From an uncultured Eubacterium sp. (GTDB taxonomy: Bacteria > Bacillota > Clostridia > Oscillospirales > Acutalibacteraceae), in the NCBI GenBank assembly GCA_905233545.1, contig CAJOEV010000001.1, positions 62,001-126,000 on the forward strand: a stretch of DNA of 64,000 nucleotides, read 5' to 3'. A program made the translations under genes and the position numbers. Below are positions 39,274 to 48,149 of the stretch, one piece after another. Within the stretch, counting starts at the first letter, position 1, and the number at the start of each line of letters is the position of its first letter. The notes below the pieces were generated by a model. It saw only the letters and a list, made by a program, of their open reading frames with translations. It made no database searches and had not been told where the DNA came from.

Positions 39274-40157
39274 TAATCTTTTTCTTCTTTCAGATATAAT
39301 TCTTTTAAGTATTCTTTAAGCTGTTCTTTGGTTTCGGGGTGATTCAGTCCGACTTCAATATTCGCCTGAAGAATTCCGAATTTGTTTCCCATATCATAGC
39401 GCTTGCCATCATAATCAACGGCAATAACGCCCTCACGGCGTGAGAGTGCTTTCATAGCGTCGGTTAACTGAAGTTCACCGCCCGCACCCTTTGGAGTGCT
39501 TTCAAGGATTTCAAAAATCAAAGAGGGGAGAATAACTCTTCCGAGGATTGAATAATTGCTCATAATCTCTTCTTTTTTGGGCTTCTCAATCATATCGGTG
39601 CAGAGATAGTTACCGTCCTCAAGGTCTTCAACCTTAAGAGAGCAGTATTTCATAACACTTTCATCGTCAACCTCTTTAACGCCGACAACGCCTTTTTCAT
39701 ATTTTTCATAAACATCAATAAGCTGTTTTGTAACGGGTGTGTCGGCAATCATAACATCGTCGCCGTACAAAACTGCAAAGGGTTCATCGCCGACAAAGTT
39801 TTTTGCACATAAAACGGCGTGACCGAGTCCGCCCGTCTCTTTCTGACGGATGAAATATATGTTTCCGAATGAAGAACACTGTTTAACGGAGGCAAGAATA
39901 TCCTCTTTTCCCTGTGCTCCTTCAAGCTTTGTTTCAAGCTCAAAGGCGTGGTCAAAATGGTCCTCAATGGCTCCCTTGCCCCTGTTTGTTATTATCAGTA
40001 TTTCTTCAATTCCGCTGTTAAAAGCCTCTTCAACAATGTATTGAATAGCAGGTTTATCAACAATATTCAGCATTTCCTTTGGAATTGCCTTTGAAGCGGG
40101 CAGAACTCTTGTTCCGAGACCTGCAGCAGGTATTATTGCTTTTCTGACTTTTTTCAC
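39273..40157 (-). CDS. galU: UTP-glucose-1-phosphate uridylyltransferase
   Basis: KAIIPAAGLGTRVLPASKAIPKEMLNIVDKPAIQYIVEEA. Confidence 0.96.
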   Translation of the reverse strand: MKKVRKAIIPAAGLGTRVLPASKAIPKEMLNIVDKPAIQYIVEEAFNSGIEEILIITNRGKGAIEDHFDHAFELETKLEGAQGKEDILASVKQCSSFGNIYFIRQKETGGLGHAVLCAKNFVGDEPFAVLYGDDVMIADTPVTKQLIDVYEKYEKGVVGVKEVDDESVMKYCSLKVEDLEDGNYLCTDMIEKPKKEEIMSNYSILGRVILPSLIFEILESTPKGAGGELQLTDAMKALSRREGVIAVDYDGKRYDMGNKFGILQANIEVGLNHPETKEQLKEYLKELYLKEEKD

Positions 40158-40169
40158 AAAAAATCCTCC

Positions 40170-41177
40170 TTATAATCCTATTCCGTAGAACAGTGTAGAT
40201 AATGCGAGTGATGATAAGAAATAAATTGCCAAGCCCGCCATAAGAGGCATAAAGAAGCTTGTTCCTCCGCGTCTTGCAAGATAATATCGTTTCATCTGAA
40301 GCTGGGTCATTTCAGAGTTCTGAGCTGAGAACATAGGAGTCTGAACAAATGAAGCACCGTCTTTAAGCTGATTGTTTACGCTTTTGATGAAATCACAAAC
40401 GGTTGTTTTATAAAACTTGTCCGCAAAAAGAGCAAGAATAATTCTGATAACAAGAATAATTGCTATTGAGACATAAAGAATAATACTCACCTTTGAGATA
40501 TCCGGAATTTTTGCAAGCGCTTCAACATCCTGTGTTGTGAGTTTATTCTGAGCATAAAGCTGTGCAAAGCCCTTTGCAGCTTCAACATAATTAGGAGCGA
40601 GCTTTGTCATTGCAAAACAGCTGCCCCAGACAACCGCAACAAATGCACAGAGGAATGCAAATCCCTGCTTATACATTTTTCTGAAAAACAAATAGAGCGA
40701 GCCAAAGAAAAATGCGCCCCAGTTCCAGCTTGTTTTTCTTCCTTTATATTCAAATTCTTTAAATATGTTGATGAATCTCGGAATATTTGTTCTTATAGTT
40801 ACCGCAAAGTCCGAAACACTTTCACCGCCGATTTTTTCATTGTCCTTATCATAAACCGAGTCGAATTCGGGAATGCTCGGAAAGAAAATCGGATTTGACT
40901 GTTCGTTTTCTTCTTTTTCATCCTTTTTGAAGCTTTCAAATATGGAAGCAAGGGAATCGGGAGTTTCCTCTTCCTCGGTTTCATTAACTTCCTGAGGTTT
41001 CATATCATCATAGTAGCTGTAGCCCGAAGCGTGAAGCCCTCTGTTAACACAGTGACCCACAGCTTTGTAGCAATCTCTGTGATGCGGAGTTCCGCACTCG
41101 GGGCAGAAAACAATATCGTCGCCCTCTTCAAAAACCTTGTTGCAAACAGGGCAGAAGGCGTTTTCAGGTAAACGCAT
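40170..41177 (-). CDS. RING-finger-like Zn ribbon plus DUF2628-like membrane domain protein
   Basis: FCPVCNKVFEEGDDIVFCPECGTPHHRDCYKAVGHCVN; C-terminal TM region with SWNWGAFFFGSLYLFFRKMYKQG. Confidence 0.7.
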   Translation of the reverse strand: MRLPENAFCPVCNKVFEEGDDIVFCPECGTPHHRDCYKAVGHCVNRGLHASGYSYYDDMKPQEVNETEEEETPDSLASIFESFKKDEKEENEQSNPIFFPSIPEFDSVYDKDNEKIGGESVSDFAVTIRTNIPRFINIFKEFEYKGRKTSWNWGAFFFGSLYLFFRKMYKQGFAFLCAFVAVVWGSCFAMTKLAPNYVEAAKGFAQLYAQNKLTTQDVEALAKIPDISKVSIILYVSIAIILVIRIILALFADKFYKTTVCDFIKSVNNQLKDGASFVQTPMFSAQNSEMTQLQMKRYYLARRGGTSFFMPLMAGLAIYFLSSLALSTLFYGIGL

Positions 41178-41334
41178 GGCATTCTCCTTATATGTTAAAG
41201 TTTATATTTATGTTCAGAATATATTATACTTATAATATAACAAAAAATCAATTATTTGTTTAATTGTTTTTAAACTTGCAATAATATACATAATATTATA
41301 TAATTGTGGAAATGATTAATTATGGAGTAAACCG

Positions 41335-42450
41335 ATGATTGAATACGAAGAATTAAAGCAAAGATTGCTTCAAAGCGAAGAACCTATCCAGAATCTTAAA
41401 GAAGCGCTCAACATAGATAGTCTCAAAGAGGAAATTGCTTCTCTTGAAAAGGAAAGCGCTGCGCCCGATTTCTGGGATGATATGGATAAAAGCCAGAAAA
41501 CCATGCAAAAAATCGGCTCTCTTAAAGCAAAGGTTCAGAGCTATGAGGATTTGAAAAACGATTTCGATGATTCTCTTGTTATGATTGAGCTTGCAGATGA
41601 AGAGGACGACGATATGCTTCTTGATGACTGCAGAGCTTCGGTTGAGGATATTGAAAAAAGAATTGAAAGCTTAACTCTTTCAACACTTTTAAGCGGAGAG
41701 TTTGACGATAATAATGCAATTCTCACCTTCCACGCAGGCGCAGGCGGAACAGAGGCTCAGGACTGGGCTGAAATGCTTTTCAGAATGTATAACCGCTGGG
41801 GGGAACGCCACGGATACAAGGTTTCAACCCTTGATTATCTCGACGGTGATGTTGCAGGAGTTAAAAGCGCAACAATTCTTATCGAGGGCGAAAATGCCTA
41901 CGGTTATCTTAAGGGAGAAATGGGAATTCACCGCCTTGTGCGCGTTTCTCCGTTTGACTCCTCGGGACGCCGTCATACCTCGTTTGCCTCGCTTGAGGTT
42001 ATGCCTGAAATCGACGACGATGTTGATGTTGAAATCAGGGAAGAGGACATCAAAATGGATGTTTACAGAGCTTCGGGAGCGGGCGGACAGAAGGTTAACA
42101 AAACCTCGTCTGCAGTTCGCTTAACCCATATTCCGACGGGTATTGTTGTGTCCTGCCAGATTGAGCGTTCTCAGCACCAGAACCGCGAGGTTGCAATGCG
42201 AATGCTCAAATCAAAGCTTGTTGAAATCAAGGAACGCGAAAACCTTGAGAGAATTGAGGATATCAAGGGCGACCAGAAGGAAATTGCATGGGGCTCACAG
42301 ATTCGTTCATATGTCTTTATGCCGTACACAATGGTTAAGGACCACAGGACAAATTTTGAAATGGGAAATATTGCCGCAGTTATGGACGGCGACCTCGACG
42401 GCTTCATAAATGCATATCTCAAAATGAAATCAATAGAAAATAACGCATAA
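41335..42450 (+). CDS. prfB: Peptide chain release factor 2, single uninterrupted ORF
   Basis: GAGGTEAQDWAEMLFRMY (GGT/GGQ domain: YRASGAGGQKVNKTSSAVRLTHIPTG). Confidence 0.96.
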   Translation: MIEYEELKQRLLQSEEPIQNLKEALNIDSLKEEIASLEKESAAPDFWDDMDKSQKTMQKIGSLKAKVQSYEDLKNDFDDSLVMIELADEEDDDMLLDDCRASVEDIEKRIESLTLSTLLSGEFDDNNAILTFHAGAGGTEAQDWAEMLFRMYNRWGERHGYKVSTLDYLDGDVAGVKSATILIEGENAYGYLKGEMGIHRLVRVSPFDSSGRRHTSFASLEVMPEIDDDVDVEIREEDIKMDVYRASGAGGQKVNKTSSAVRLTHIPTGIVVSCQIERSQHQNREVAMRMLKSKLVEIKERENLERIEDIKGDQKEIAWGSQIRSYVFMPYTMVKDHRTNFEMGNIAAVMDGDLDGFINAYLKMKSIENNA

Positions 42451-42465
42451 TTTAACAATAATATT

Positions 42466-42505
42466 AAACCTCCTTTTTCAGAAAATAGAAAAGGGAGGTT
42501 TTTAT
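42466..42505 (+). terminator. prfB terminator hairpin whose 3' arm contains the SD of the next gene
   Basis: AAACCTCCTTTTTC-agaaaata-GAAAAGGGAGGTTT-TTATT; GGGAGG at 42493-42498, TTG start at 42507. Confidence 0.8.
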
Positions 42506-42506
42506 T

Positions 42507-43373
42507 TTGAGAAAATTATTAATACCAATTATATGTCTCTGCCTTTTAAGCGGATGTGCGGCTAAAGGGGTTAATCAGAACAGCAAGCAAAATAATACGA
42601 ATAGTAATACAACTTCAACAACTGCACTTGAAACAACAATACCCGAAAATACAACAACGCCGACTGCCGAAGCGGTTGCAGGGCTTGATTCGCTTTCAAC
42701 AAACAAGGTTGTCTGGGGTTTCGGAAAGATTGAAAATCACACCCAGCCGCAGGAGCCGAAGGGGTTGCAGAACACCTTCGGAAAATACGATGCAAAATGG
42801 CTGCTCGGTGATGAAAAAACTCTTGCGCTGACTTTTGACGAAGGCTATGAAAATGGCTTTACTCCTGCAATTCTTGACACTTTGAAAGAAAAGAATGTTA
42901 AGGCAATATTTTTTGTTACCTATGATTTTGCAAAGGACAATCCCGAGCTGATAAAAAGAATGATTGATGAAGGGCATATAGTGGGAAACCACAGCTGGCA
43001 CCACTATTCAATGGATGAGCTGGATATTGAAACGGCGAAGGAGGAGATAAACTATCTCCATGATTATATTAAAGATGAATATAATTATACAATGAGTTAT
43101 TTTCGCTTCCCGAAGGGTGAGTTTTCAGAGCAGAGCCTTAATATAGTAAAAGACCTGAAATACCAGAGCGTCTTTTGGTCGTATGCGTATTCCGATTGGG
43201 ATACGGAAAGCCAGCCCGACGAAACCGAAGCGTTCAAAGGAATATGCGAGTCCACACACCCGGGCGAGATTTTACTTCTTCACGCTGTCAGCAAAACAAA
43301 TGCCAATATTCTCGGAAAGGTAATTGATGATATACGGCAGCAGGGGTATACTTTCACAACGAATTTGAGTTGA
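42507..43373 (+). CDS. Polysaccharide deacetylase, PdaA-like lipoprotein (TTG start)
   Basis: Lipobox ICLCLLSGCAAK, LALTFDEGYENGFTPAILDTLKEKNVKAIFFVTYDF, GNHSWHH. Confidence 0.92.
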   Translation: MRKLLIPIICLCLLSGCAAKGVNQNSKQNNTNSNTTSTTALETTIPENTTTPTAEAVAGLDSLSTNKVVWGFGKIENHTQPQEPKGLQNTFGKYDAKWLLGDEKTLALTFDEGYENGFTPAILDTLKEKNVKAIFFVTYDFAKDNPELIKRMIDEGHIVGNHSWHHYSMDELDIETAKEEINYLHDYIKDEYNYTMSYFRFPKGEFSEQSLNIVKDLKYQSVFWSYAYSDWDTESQPDETEAFKGICESTHPGEILLLHAVSKTNANILGKVIDDIRQQGYTFTTNLS

Positions 43374-43440
43374 GAAATTAGGTGTTAGGTTTTAGGGGAG
43401 GGCTTCCGTGCCCTCCCAAATATTCAGCAGAAAGTGCTGA
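43370..43440. repeat. Intergenic 7-nt-period element E plus GGGAGGG palindrome
   Basis: TTGAGAA ATTAGGT GTTAGGT TTTAGGG followed by GGGAGGG-CTTCCGTG-CCCTCCC (43396-43417) and TCAGCA-gaaag-TGCTGA. Confidence 0.75.
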
Positions 43441-43471
43441 CTTGAAAAGCTTAAATATTTTTTCGAAAAAA

Positions 43472-43551
43472 TGAACCTTTTGACTTTCTGAATCGTCTTA
43501 TAAGTGCAAGGCATAATTACCGTTGACGATAATGAGCATATTTACTATAAT
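43472..43551 (+). promoter_or_regulatory. Tandem promoters: ECF-like and sigma-A-like
   Basis: TGAACC-N16-CGTC (43472-43497); TTGACG-17-TATAAT (43523-43551). Confidence 0.55.
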
Positions 43552-43553
43552 TA

Positions 43554-46091
43554 TTGTATGAAAGGATGGTAAAAGTGAAAAAGGCAATATCAATAGTTTT
43601 ATCATTAATTATGTTGCTGAGCGCTTTTTCAGCAGTGAGCTTTAATGCAATTGCGCTTGACAGCACAGGAATTTGCGGAACGAATGCAAAATATTCCTAC
43701 AATTCAAAAACAGGCACCCTGACCATAAGCGGTAAGGGTAAAATCTTTGACCAGAAATGGTATGAGGATGACGATGAATGGTTCGTTGAATCGCCGTTTT
43801 CAAACAACAGCAAGATTAAAAAGGTTGTTATTAAAGACGGTATAACGGGCTTTGGAAAGGGTTATACATTTTATAACTGCTCAAATCTTAAGAGCGTTTC
43901 ATTCCCTAAAAGCTTTACCGATAACTATTCAATTAACCCAAATCAGTTTGAAAAATGCTACAAGCTTGAAAAGATAACCGTTGACCCGAAAAATAAGGTT
44001 ATCGACAGCCGTGATAACTGTAACGGCGTTGTTTATAAGCGTCTGAACGAGCTTATTTTAGCATGTTACAAAACGGTTATTCCGAATACTGTTAAATCCA
44101 TTGATGAAGGCGTTTTTAATGATATGAAAAACCTTAAGGAGATTTATATTCCCGCAAGCGTAAAGAATCTCTGGTTCACCGTTTTTTCGAATTGTCCCAA
44201 TGTTGAAAGAATCGTTGTTGACAAGGATAACGAAACCTATTCAAGCGGTGATAACTGCAATGCGATTATGGCTGAGGACGGCAAATATCTTGTTTTCGGA
44301 TGCAAGAATACCGTTATTCCCGACAGTGTTATTGTGCTTTCGGAAGACGCATTTAAGTATTGTAAGGGTTTAAAGAGTCTTCACTTCGGAAAGAATTTCG
44401 GAGTTTTCAGCGAAGATTTTGAAGAGGACAGATACGGAAAGGCTTTTGAGTCATATTATTTCACGGGTTGTTCCTCGCTCGAAAGCATATCTGTTGACGA
44501 AAACAACACGGTATATGACAGCCGAAACGGATGCAATGCACTTATTAAAACCGATAGCAATACTCTTCTTCTCGGATGTAAAAACACAGTTATTCCCGAT
44601 ACCGTAACAGGCATTGAGAACAGGGCTTTTTCAGGCAAGATTGCTTGCAGGGATTTAACCGAAATGTCAATACCCGACAGCGTTACATATATGAGCGGAA
44701 GCGTGTTTGCGGACTGCGCAAAGCTTAAAAAGGTTAAACTTTCAGACAATTTACAATATGTTCAGATGGGCACCTTTGAAAATTGCACAGCGCTTGAAAA
44801 TGTTACTCTTCCGGAGAATACTAAAACAATCGCAAGCTCCGCTTTTTATAACTGCACATCATTAAAGAGTATTGATCTCCCGGAAAGACTTGAAAATATC
44901 TGGTTTACGGCGTTTGGCAAGTGTTCATCACTTAAGAGCATACATATCCCCAAAAATGTTTCGGAAATAAAAATCAGCGCGTTCACAAACTGTACGGGTC
45001 TTGAAAGCATAACAGTTGATGAAGAAAACAATACCTATGACAGCAGGGATAACTGCAACGCGATTATTACAACAAAAAACAACACTCTCAGAGTTGGATG
45101 CAAGAATACGGTTATTCCCAAGACCGTTGTTAAAATCGGTCAGGACGCTTTCTTCGGCTGTAAGGGCTTGAAGAGCATTGAAATTCCGAGCTCAGTAACG
45201 GAAATCGGCAGCAGTTCATTTGCGCTTTGCTCGAATTTTGCAAGCATAAAGCTTCCCAAATCAATCGATAAAATTGAAAGCTCTGCATTTTATAAATGTT
45301 CATCATTAAAGAGTGTAACAATTCCCGAAAATGTTTCTTCAATTCAGTCGTCCGCATTCCGTAACTGCAAAAGCCTTAAAACAATCAAGGTTTCATCAAA
45401 GAATAAGACATACGACAGCAGGGATAACTGCAACGCAGTTATTGAAACCAAAACAAACAAGCTCATTCTCGGCTGTGCGGGAACGGTTATTCCGAAAAGT
45501 GTTAAGACAATCGGTTCATATGCATTTGCGGATTGTTGGTCACTTAAGAGAATTGAAGTCCCCTACGGAGTTAAAAAGCTTGAATGGGGAGCATTTTCAA
45601 ACTGCAAAAACTTAACTGCAATTTCCTTTAAGAAGTCACTAAAAACCATTGCAGAAGCTGCGTTTTCAAGATGCAAAAAGCTCAGAAGCATATACTATTC
45701 GGGAACTCTCAGCGATTGGAAAAAGATTAGTATTGACTATAAGGGCGAGGACGAAACTGGAACCTGGAATTCAAATGTTGCGCTCAAGCGCGCTGTAAGA
45801 TTTTATAGTTCGTCAACGCTCAGAGCAAAGGTTTCGGCTAAATCGAACGGCTTCAAGGTTTCGTGGAACAAGCTCAGCGCTGCAAAGGGCTATCAGATTC
45901 AATACAGCTCCTCAAGCGATTTCAAAAACGCAAAGAAAATAACCGTTACGGGCAACAAGACCTTCAGCAAAACGGTTAAAGGTCTTAAGGCGAACAAGAA
46001 ATACTATGTTCGCGTAAGAAGTTATAAACTTAAAAATTCCGTAAAACAGTATGGCGCCTGGTCGGCATACAAAACGGTAACGACAAAATAG
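43554..46091 (+). CDS. Secreted BspA-type leucine-rich-repeat protein with C-terminal fibronectin type III-like domain (true start probably 43566 or 43575)
   Basis: Signal peptide VKKAISIVLSLIMLLSAFSAVSFNAIA; repeated SSAFYNCTSLKSIxLPERL LRRs; C-terminal GFKVSWNKLSAAKGYQIQYSSSSDF...YYVRVRSYK. Confidence 0.92.
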   Translation: MYERMVKVKKAISIVLSLIMLLSAFSAVSFNAIALDSTGICGTNAKYSYNSKTGTLTISGKGKIFDQKWYEDDDEWFVESPFSNNSKIKKVVIKDGITGFGKGYTFYNCSNLKSVSFPKSFTDNYSINPNQFEKCYKLEKITVDPKNKVIDSRDNCNGVVYKRLNELILACYKTVIPNTVKSIDEGVFNDMKNLKEIYIPASVKNLWFTVFSNCPNVERIVVDKDNETYSSGDNCNAIMAEDGKYLVFGCKNTVIPDSVIVLSEDAFKYCKGLKSLHFGKNFGVFSEDFEEDRYGKAFESYYFTGCSSLESISVDENNTVYDSRNGCNALIKTDSNTLLLGCKNTVIPDTVTGIENRAFSGKIACRDLTEMSIPDSVTYMSGSVFADCAKLKKVKLSDNLQYVQMGTFENCTALENVTLPENTKTIASSAFYNCTSLKSIDLPERLENIWFTAFGKCSSLKSIHIPKNVSEIKISAFTNCTGLESITVDEENNTYDSRDNCNAIITTKNNTLRVGCKNTVIPKTVVKIGQDAFFGCKGLKSIEIPSSVTEIGSSSFALCSNFASIKLPKSIDKIESSAFYKCSSLKSVTIPENVSSIQSSAFRNCKSLKTIKVSSKNKTYDSRDNCNAVIETKTNKLILGCAGTVIPKSVKTIGSYAFADCWSLKRIEVPYGVKKLEWGAFSNCKNLTAISFKKSLKTIAEAAFSRCKKLRSIYYSGTLSDWKKISIDYKGEDETGTWNSNVALKRAVRFYSSSTLRAKVSAKSNGFKVSWNKLSAAKGYQIQYSSSSDFKNAKKITVTGNKTFSKTVKGLKANKKYYVRVRSYKLKNSVKQYGAWSAYKTVTTK

Positions 46092-46093
46092 AA

Positions 46094-46200
46094 GTTTCGA
46101 GTTACGAGCTCCGAGTTACGAGTTGTTGGTTTCTCACTTCGTTCGGTCAATTATAATAGCTGTGCGCAGCACCATAAACTCCACACTCCAAACTATAATA
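46094..46200. repeat. Intergenic 7-nt-period element B
   Basis: GTTTCGA GTTACGA GCTCCGA GTTACGA GTTGTTG then GTTTCTCACTTCGTTCGGTCAATTAT core, then inverted array (AGTTTGG AGTGTGG AGTTTAT on the other strand). Confidence 0.85.
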
Positions 46201-46233
46201 AAGCGGATTTTTTTATCCGCTTTATTTTTTTGT
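46201..46233 (+). terminator. Rho-independent terminator
   Basis: AAAGCGGAT-tttttt-ATCCGCTTT then ATTTTTTTG. Confidence 0.8.
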
Positions 46234-46323
46234 AAATTTTTAAATAATATATTGAGATTGACTGAATGATATTATATAATATATATTCAGATATTCTAAA
46301 ATAACACGAAAGTGAGATAAAAA

Positions 46324-47304
46324 ATGATATTTTCAAGAGAAATAGGAATTGACCTCGGAACTTCGTCGACAGTTTTAACCGATAAAAAAGGGCATATTAT
46401 CATAAATGAGCCCAGTGTTGTTGCGGTTGATGTTAAATCAAAAAGAGTTCTTGCAACAGGAAGCGAAGCAAAGAATATGATTGGAAGAACTCCGGGTTCA
46501 ATTGTTGCAGTAAGACCTATAAGAGACGGCGTTATTGCCGATTTTGATATGACAGCCGATATGCTCCACGATTTTATCTACCGTTCAAGCAAGCGCAGTG
46601 TTTTCACCAAAACCAAGGTTGTTATCTGCGTTCCCTCCGATGTAACTGAGGTTGAAAGAAGAGCGGTTGAGGACGCTGTTCGTTCAGCAGGCGCTCAGGA
46701 TGTTGAGCTTATCGAATCGCCCATGGCTGCCGCTCTGGGCGCAGGGCTTCCCGTTTTTGAAGCAACGGGCTCAATGATTATTGACATCGGCGGCGGTACA
46801 TGTGATATCGCGGTTTTATCCCTCGGAGGAATTGCCTCAAGCAAGAGCATAAAAATCGGGGGAGATGCTTTCGACGAAGCGATTGTTAACTATATGAAAA
46901 AAGAACATTCGCTTCTCATCGGCGAAAGAACAGCCGAGGATATAAAAATAAAAATCGGTTCAGCAGCGCCTTATGACGGCGAAGCTACAATGGAAATAAG
47001 AGGAAGAAACCTGTCCGACGGACTTCCCGCAAGAGTTGAAATAAGCTCTTCGGATGTCAGAAATGTGTTAAAGGAAAGCGTTGATTTAATTGTTGCAGCA
47101 GTTAAGGAAACACTTGAGGTAACTCTTCCCGAGCTTTCCTCCGATATCATTGAACGCGGAATTTATTTAACGGGCGGAGCAAGCAAACTCAGAGGACTTC
47201 GTGAAGTAATTGAAAACGAAATCCATATTCCCGTTATTTCACCCGAAGAGCCCGAGGGCTGTGTTGCAAAAGGAACATCAATCAAACTCAGAAGGACAAG
47301 ATAA
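46324..47304 (+). CDS. mreB: Rod shape-determining protein MreB
   Basis: EIGIDLGTSSTVLTDKKG, IDIGGGTCDIAVLSLGGI, ERGIYLTGGASKLRGL. Confidence 0.95.
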   Translation: MIFSREIGIDLGTSSTVLTDKKGHIIINEPSVVAVDVKSKRVLATGSEAKNMIGRTPGSIVAVRPIRDGVIADFDMTADMLHDFIYRSSKRSVFTKTKVVICVPSDVTEVERRAVEDAVRSAGAQDVELIESPMAAALGAGLPVFEATGSMIIDIGGGTCDIAVLSLGGIASSKSIKIGGDAFDEAIVNYMKKEHSLLIGERTAEDIKIKIGSAAPYDGEATMEIRGRNLSDGLPARVEISSSDVRNVLKESVDLIVAAVKETLEVTLPELSSDIIERGIYLTGGASKLRGLREVIENEIHIPVISPEEPEGCVAKGTSIKLRRTR

Positions 47305-48138
47305 ATGAAAGATATTTTTAAAAGCAGCAGATTTAAGCTGATAACCTCAATACTTGCGTTTTTGCTGGTCGGTGCGCTTATCGCAGCTGCAAACGGACGC
47401 GGTGAAACTGCTCAGTCAGCAGTTATCGGAACAGTTTTTGCGCCGTGCCACTATGTTGCTCAGAAAATCAGCAATACTTTTTCAAGAATCTCCAAAAATG
47501 CAAGCGGAAATGCTGCATATGAGAAGGAAATAGCTTCTCTTAATGAAGAAATAGGGGATTTGAGAAGTCAGCTTGCCGATTACGAAAACCTGAAAAATCA
47601 AAACGAATTATATAAGGACTTTCTTGAACTAAAAGAAGAGAACAAGAATTTCACATTCGCCGAGGCTTCCGTTACGGGAAGGGACAGCGCAGATATATAT
47701 AAGTCGTTTACTATAAGCAAGGGAATGATGAGCGGAATAAAAAAGGGCAATGCTGTTTTATACGGTAAATATATTATCGGCGTTATCGATAAGGCGTATC
47801 CCGATTACAGTGTTGTTAAAACCGTTCTTGACCCCGATTTCAATGTTTCGGCATATGAAATCCTTTCAAACGAAATTTCTTTCGTTACGGGCAATGCAAG
47901 ACTTGCAAAAGAGGGCAAGTGCAAAATGGCAAATCTGAGCACGTCAACCGAAATTTCGTACGGCTCGATTATCTGCACTGCAGGTATAAGCACAAGCATT
48001 CCCAAAGGACTTATTATCGGAACCGTTGATGAAATAGCCGATGAAACAACCGATATTTCATCCTATGCGGTTATTACACCCGGTGCGGATATAGACGATA
48101 TAACATCCTGTTTTGTTTTAACTGATTTTGATAAATAA
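47305..48138 (+). CDS. mreC: Rod shape-determining protein MreC
   Basis: N-terminal TM, coiled coil, beta domain ASVTGRDSADIYKSFTISKG; gene order. Confidence 0.92.
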   Translation: MKDIFKSSRFKLITSILAFLLVGALIAAANGRGETAQSAVIGTVFAPCHYVAQKISNTFSRISKNASGNAAYEKEIASLNEEIGDLRSQLADYENLKNQNELYKDFLELKEENKNFTFAEASVTGRDSADIYKSFTISKGMMSGIKKGNAVLYGKYIIGVIDKAYPDYSVVKTVLDPDFNVSAYEILSNEISFVTGNARLAKEGKCKMANLSTSTEISYGSIICTAGISTSIPKGLIIGTVDEIADETTDISSYAVITPGADIDDITSCFVLTDFDK

Positions 48139-48149
48139 GCGGAGACCAA

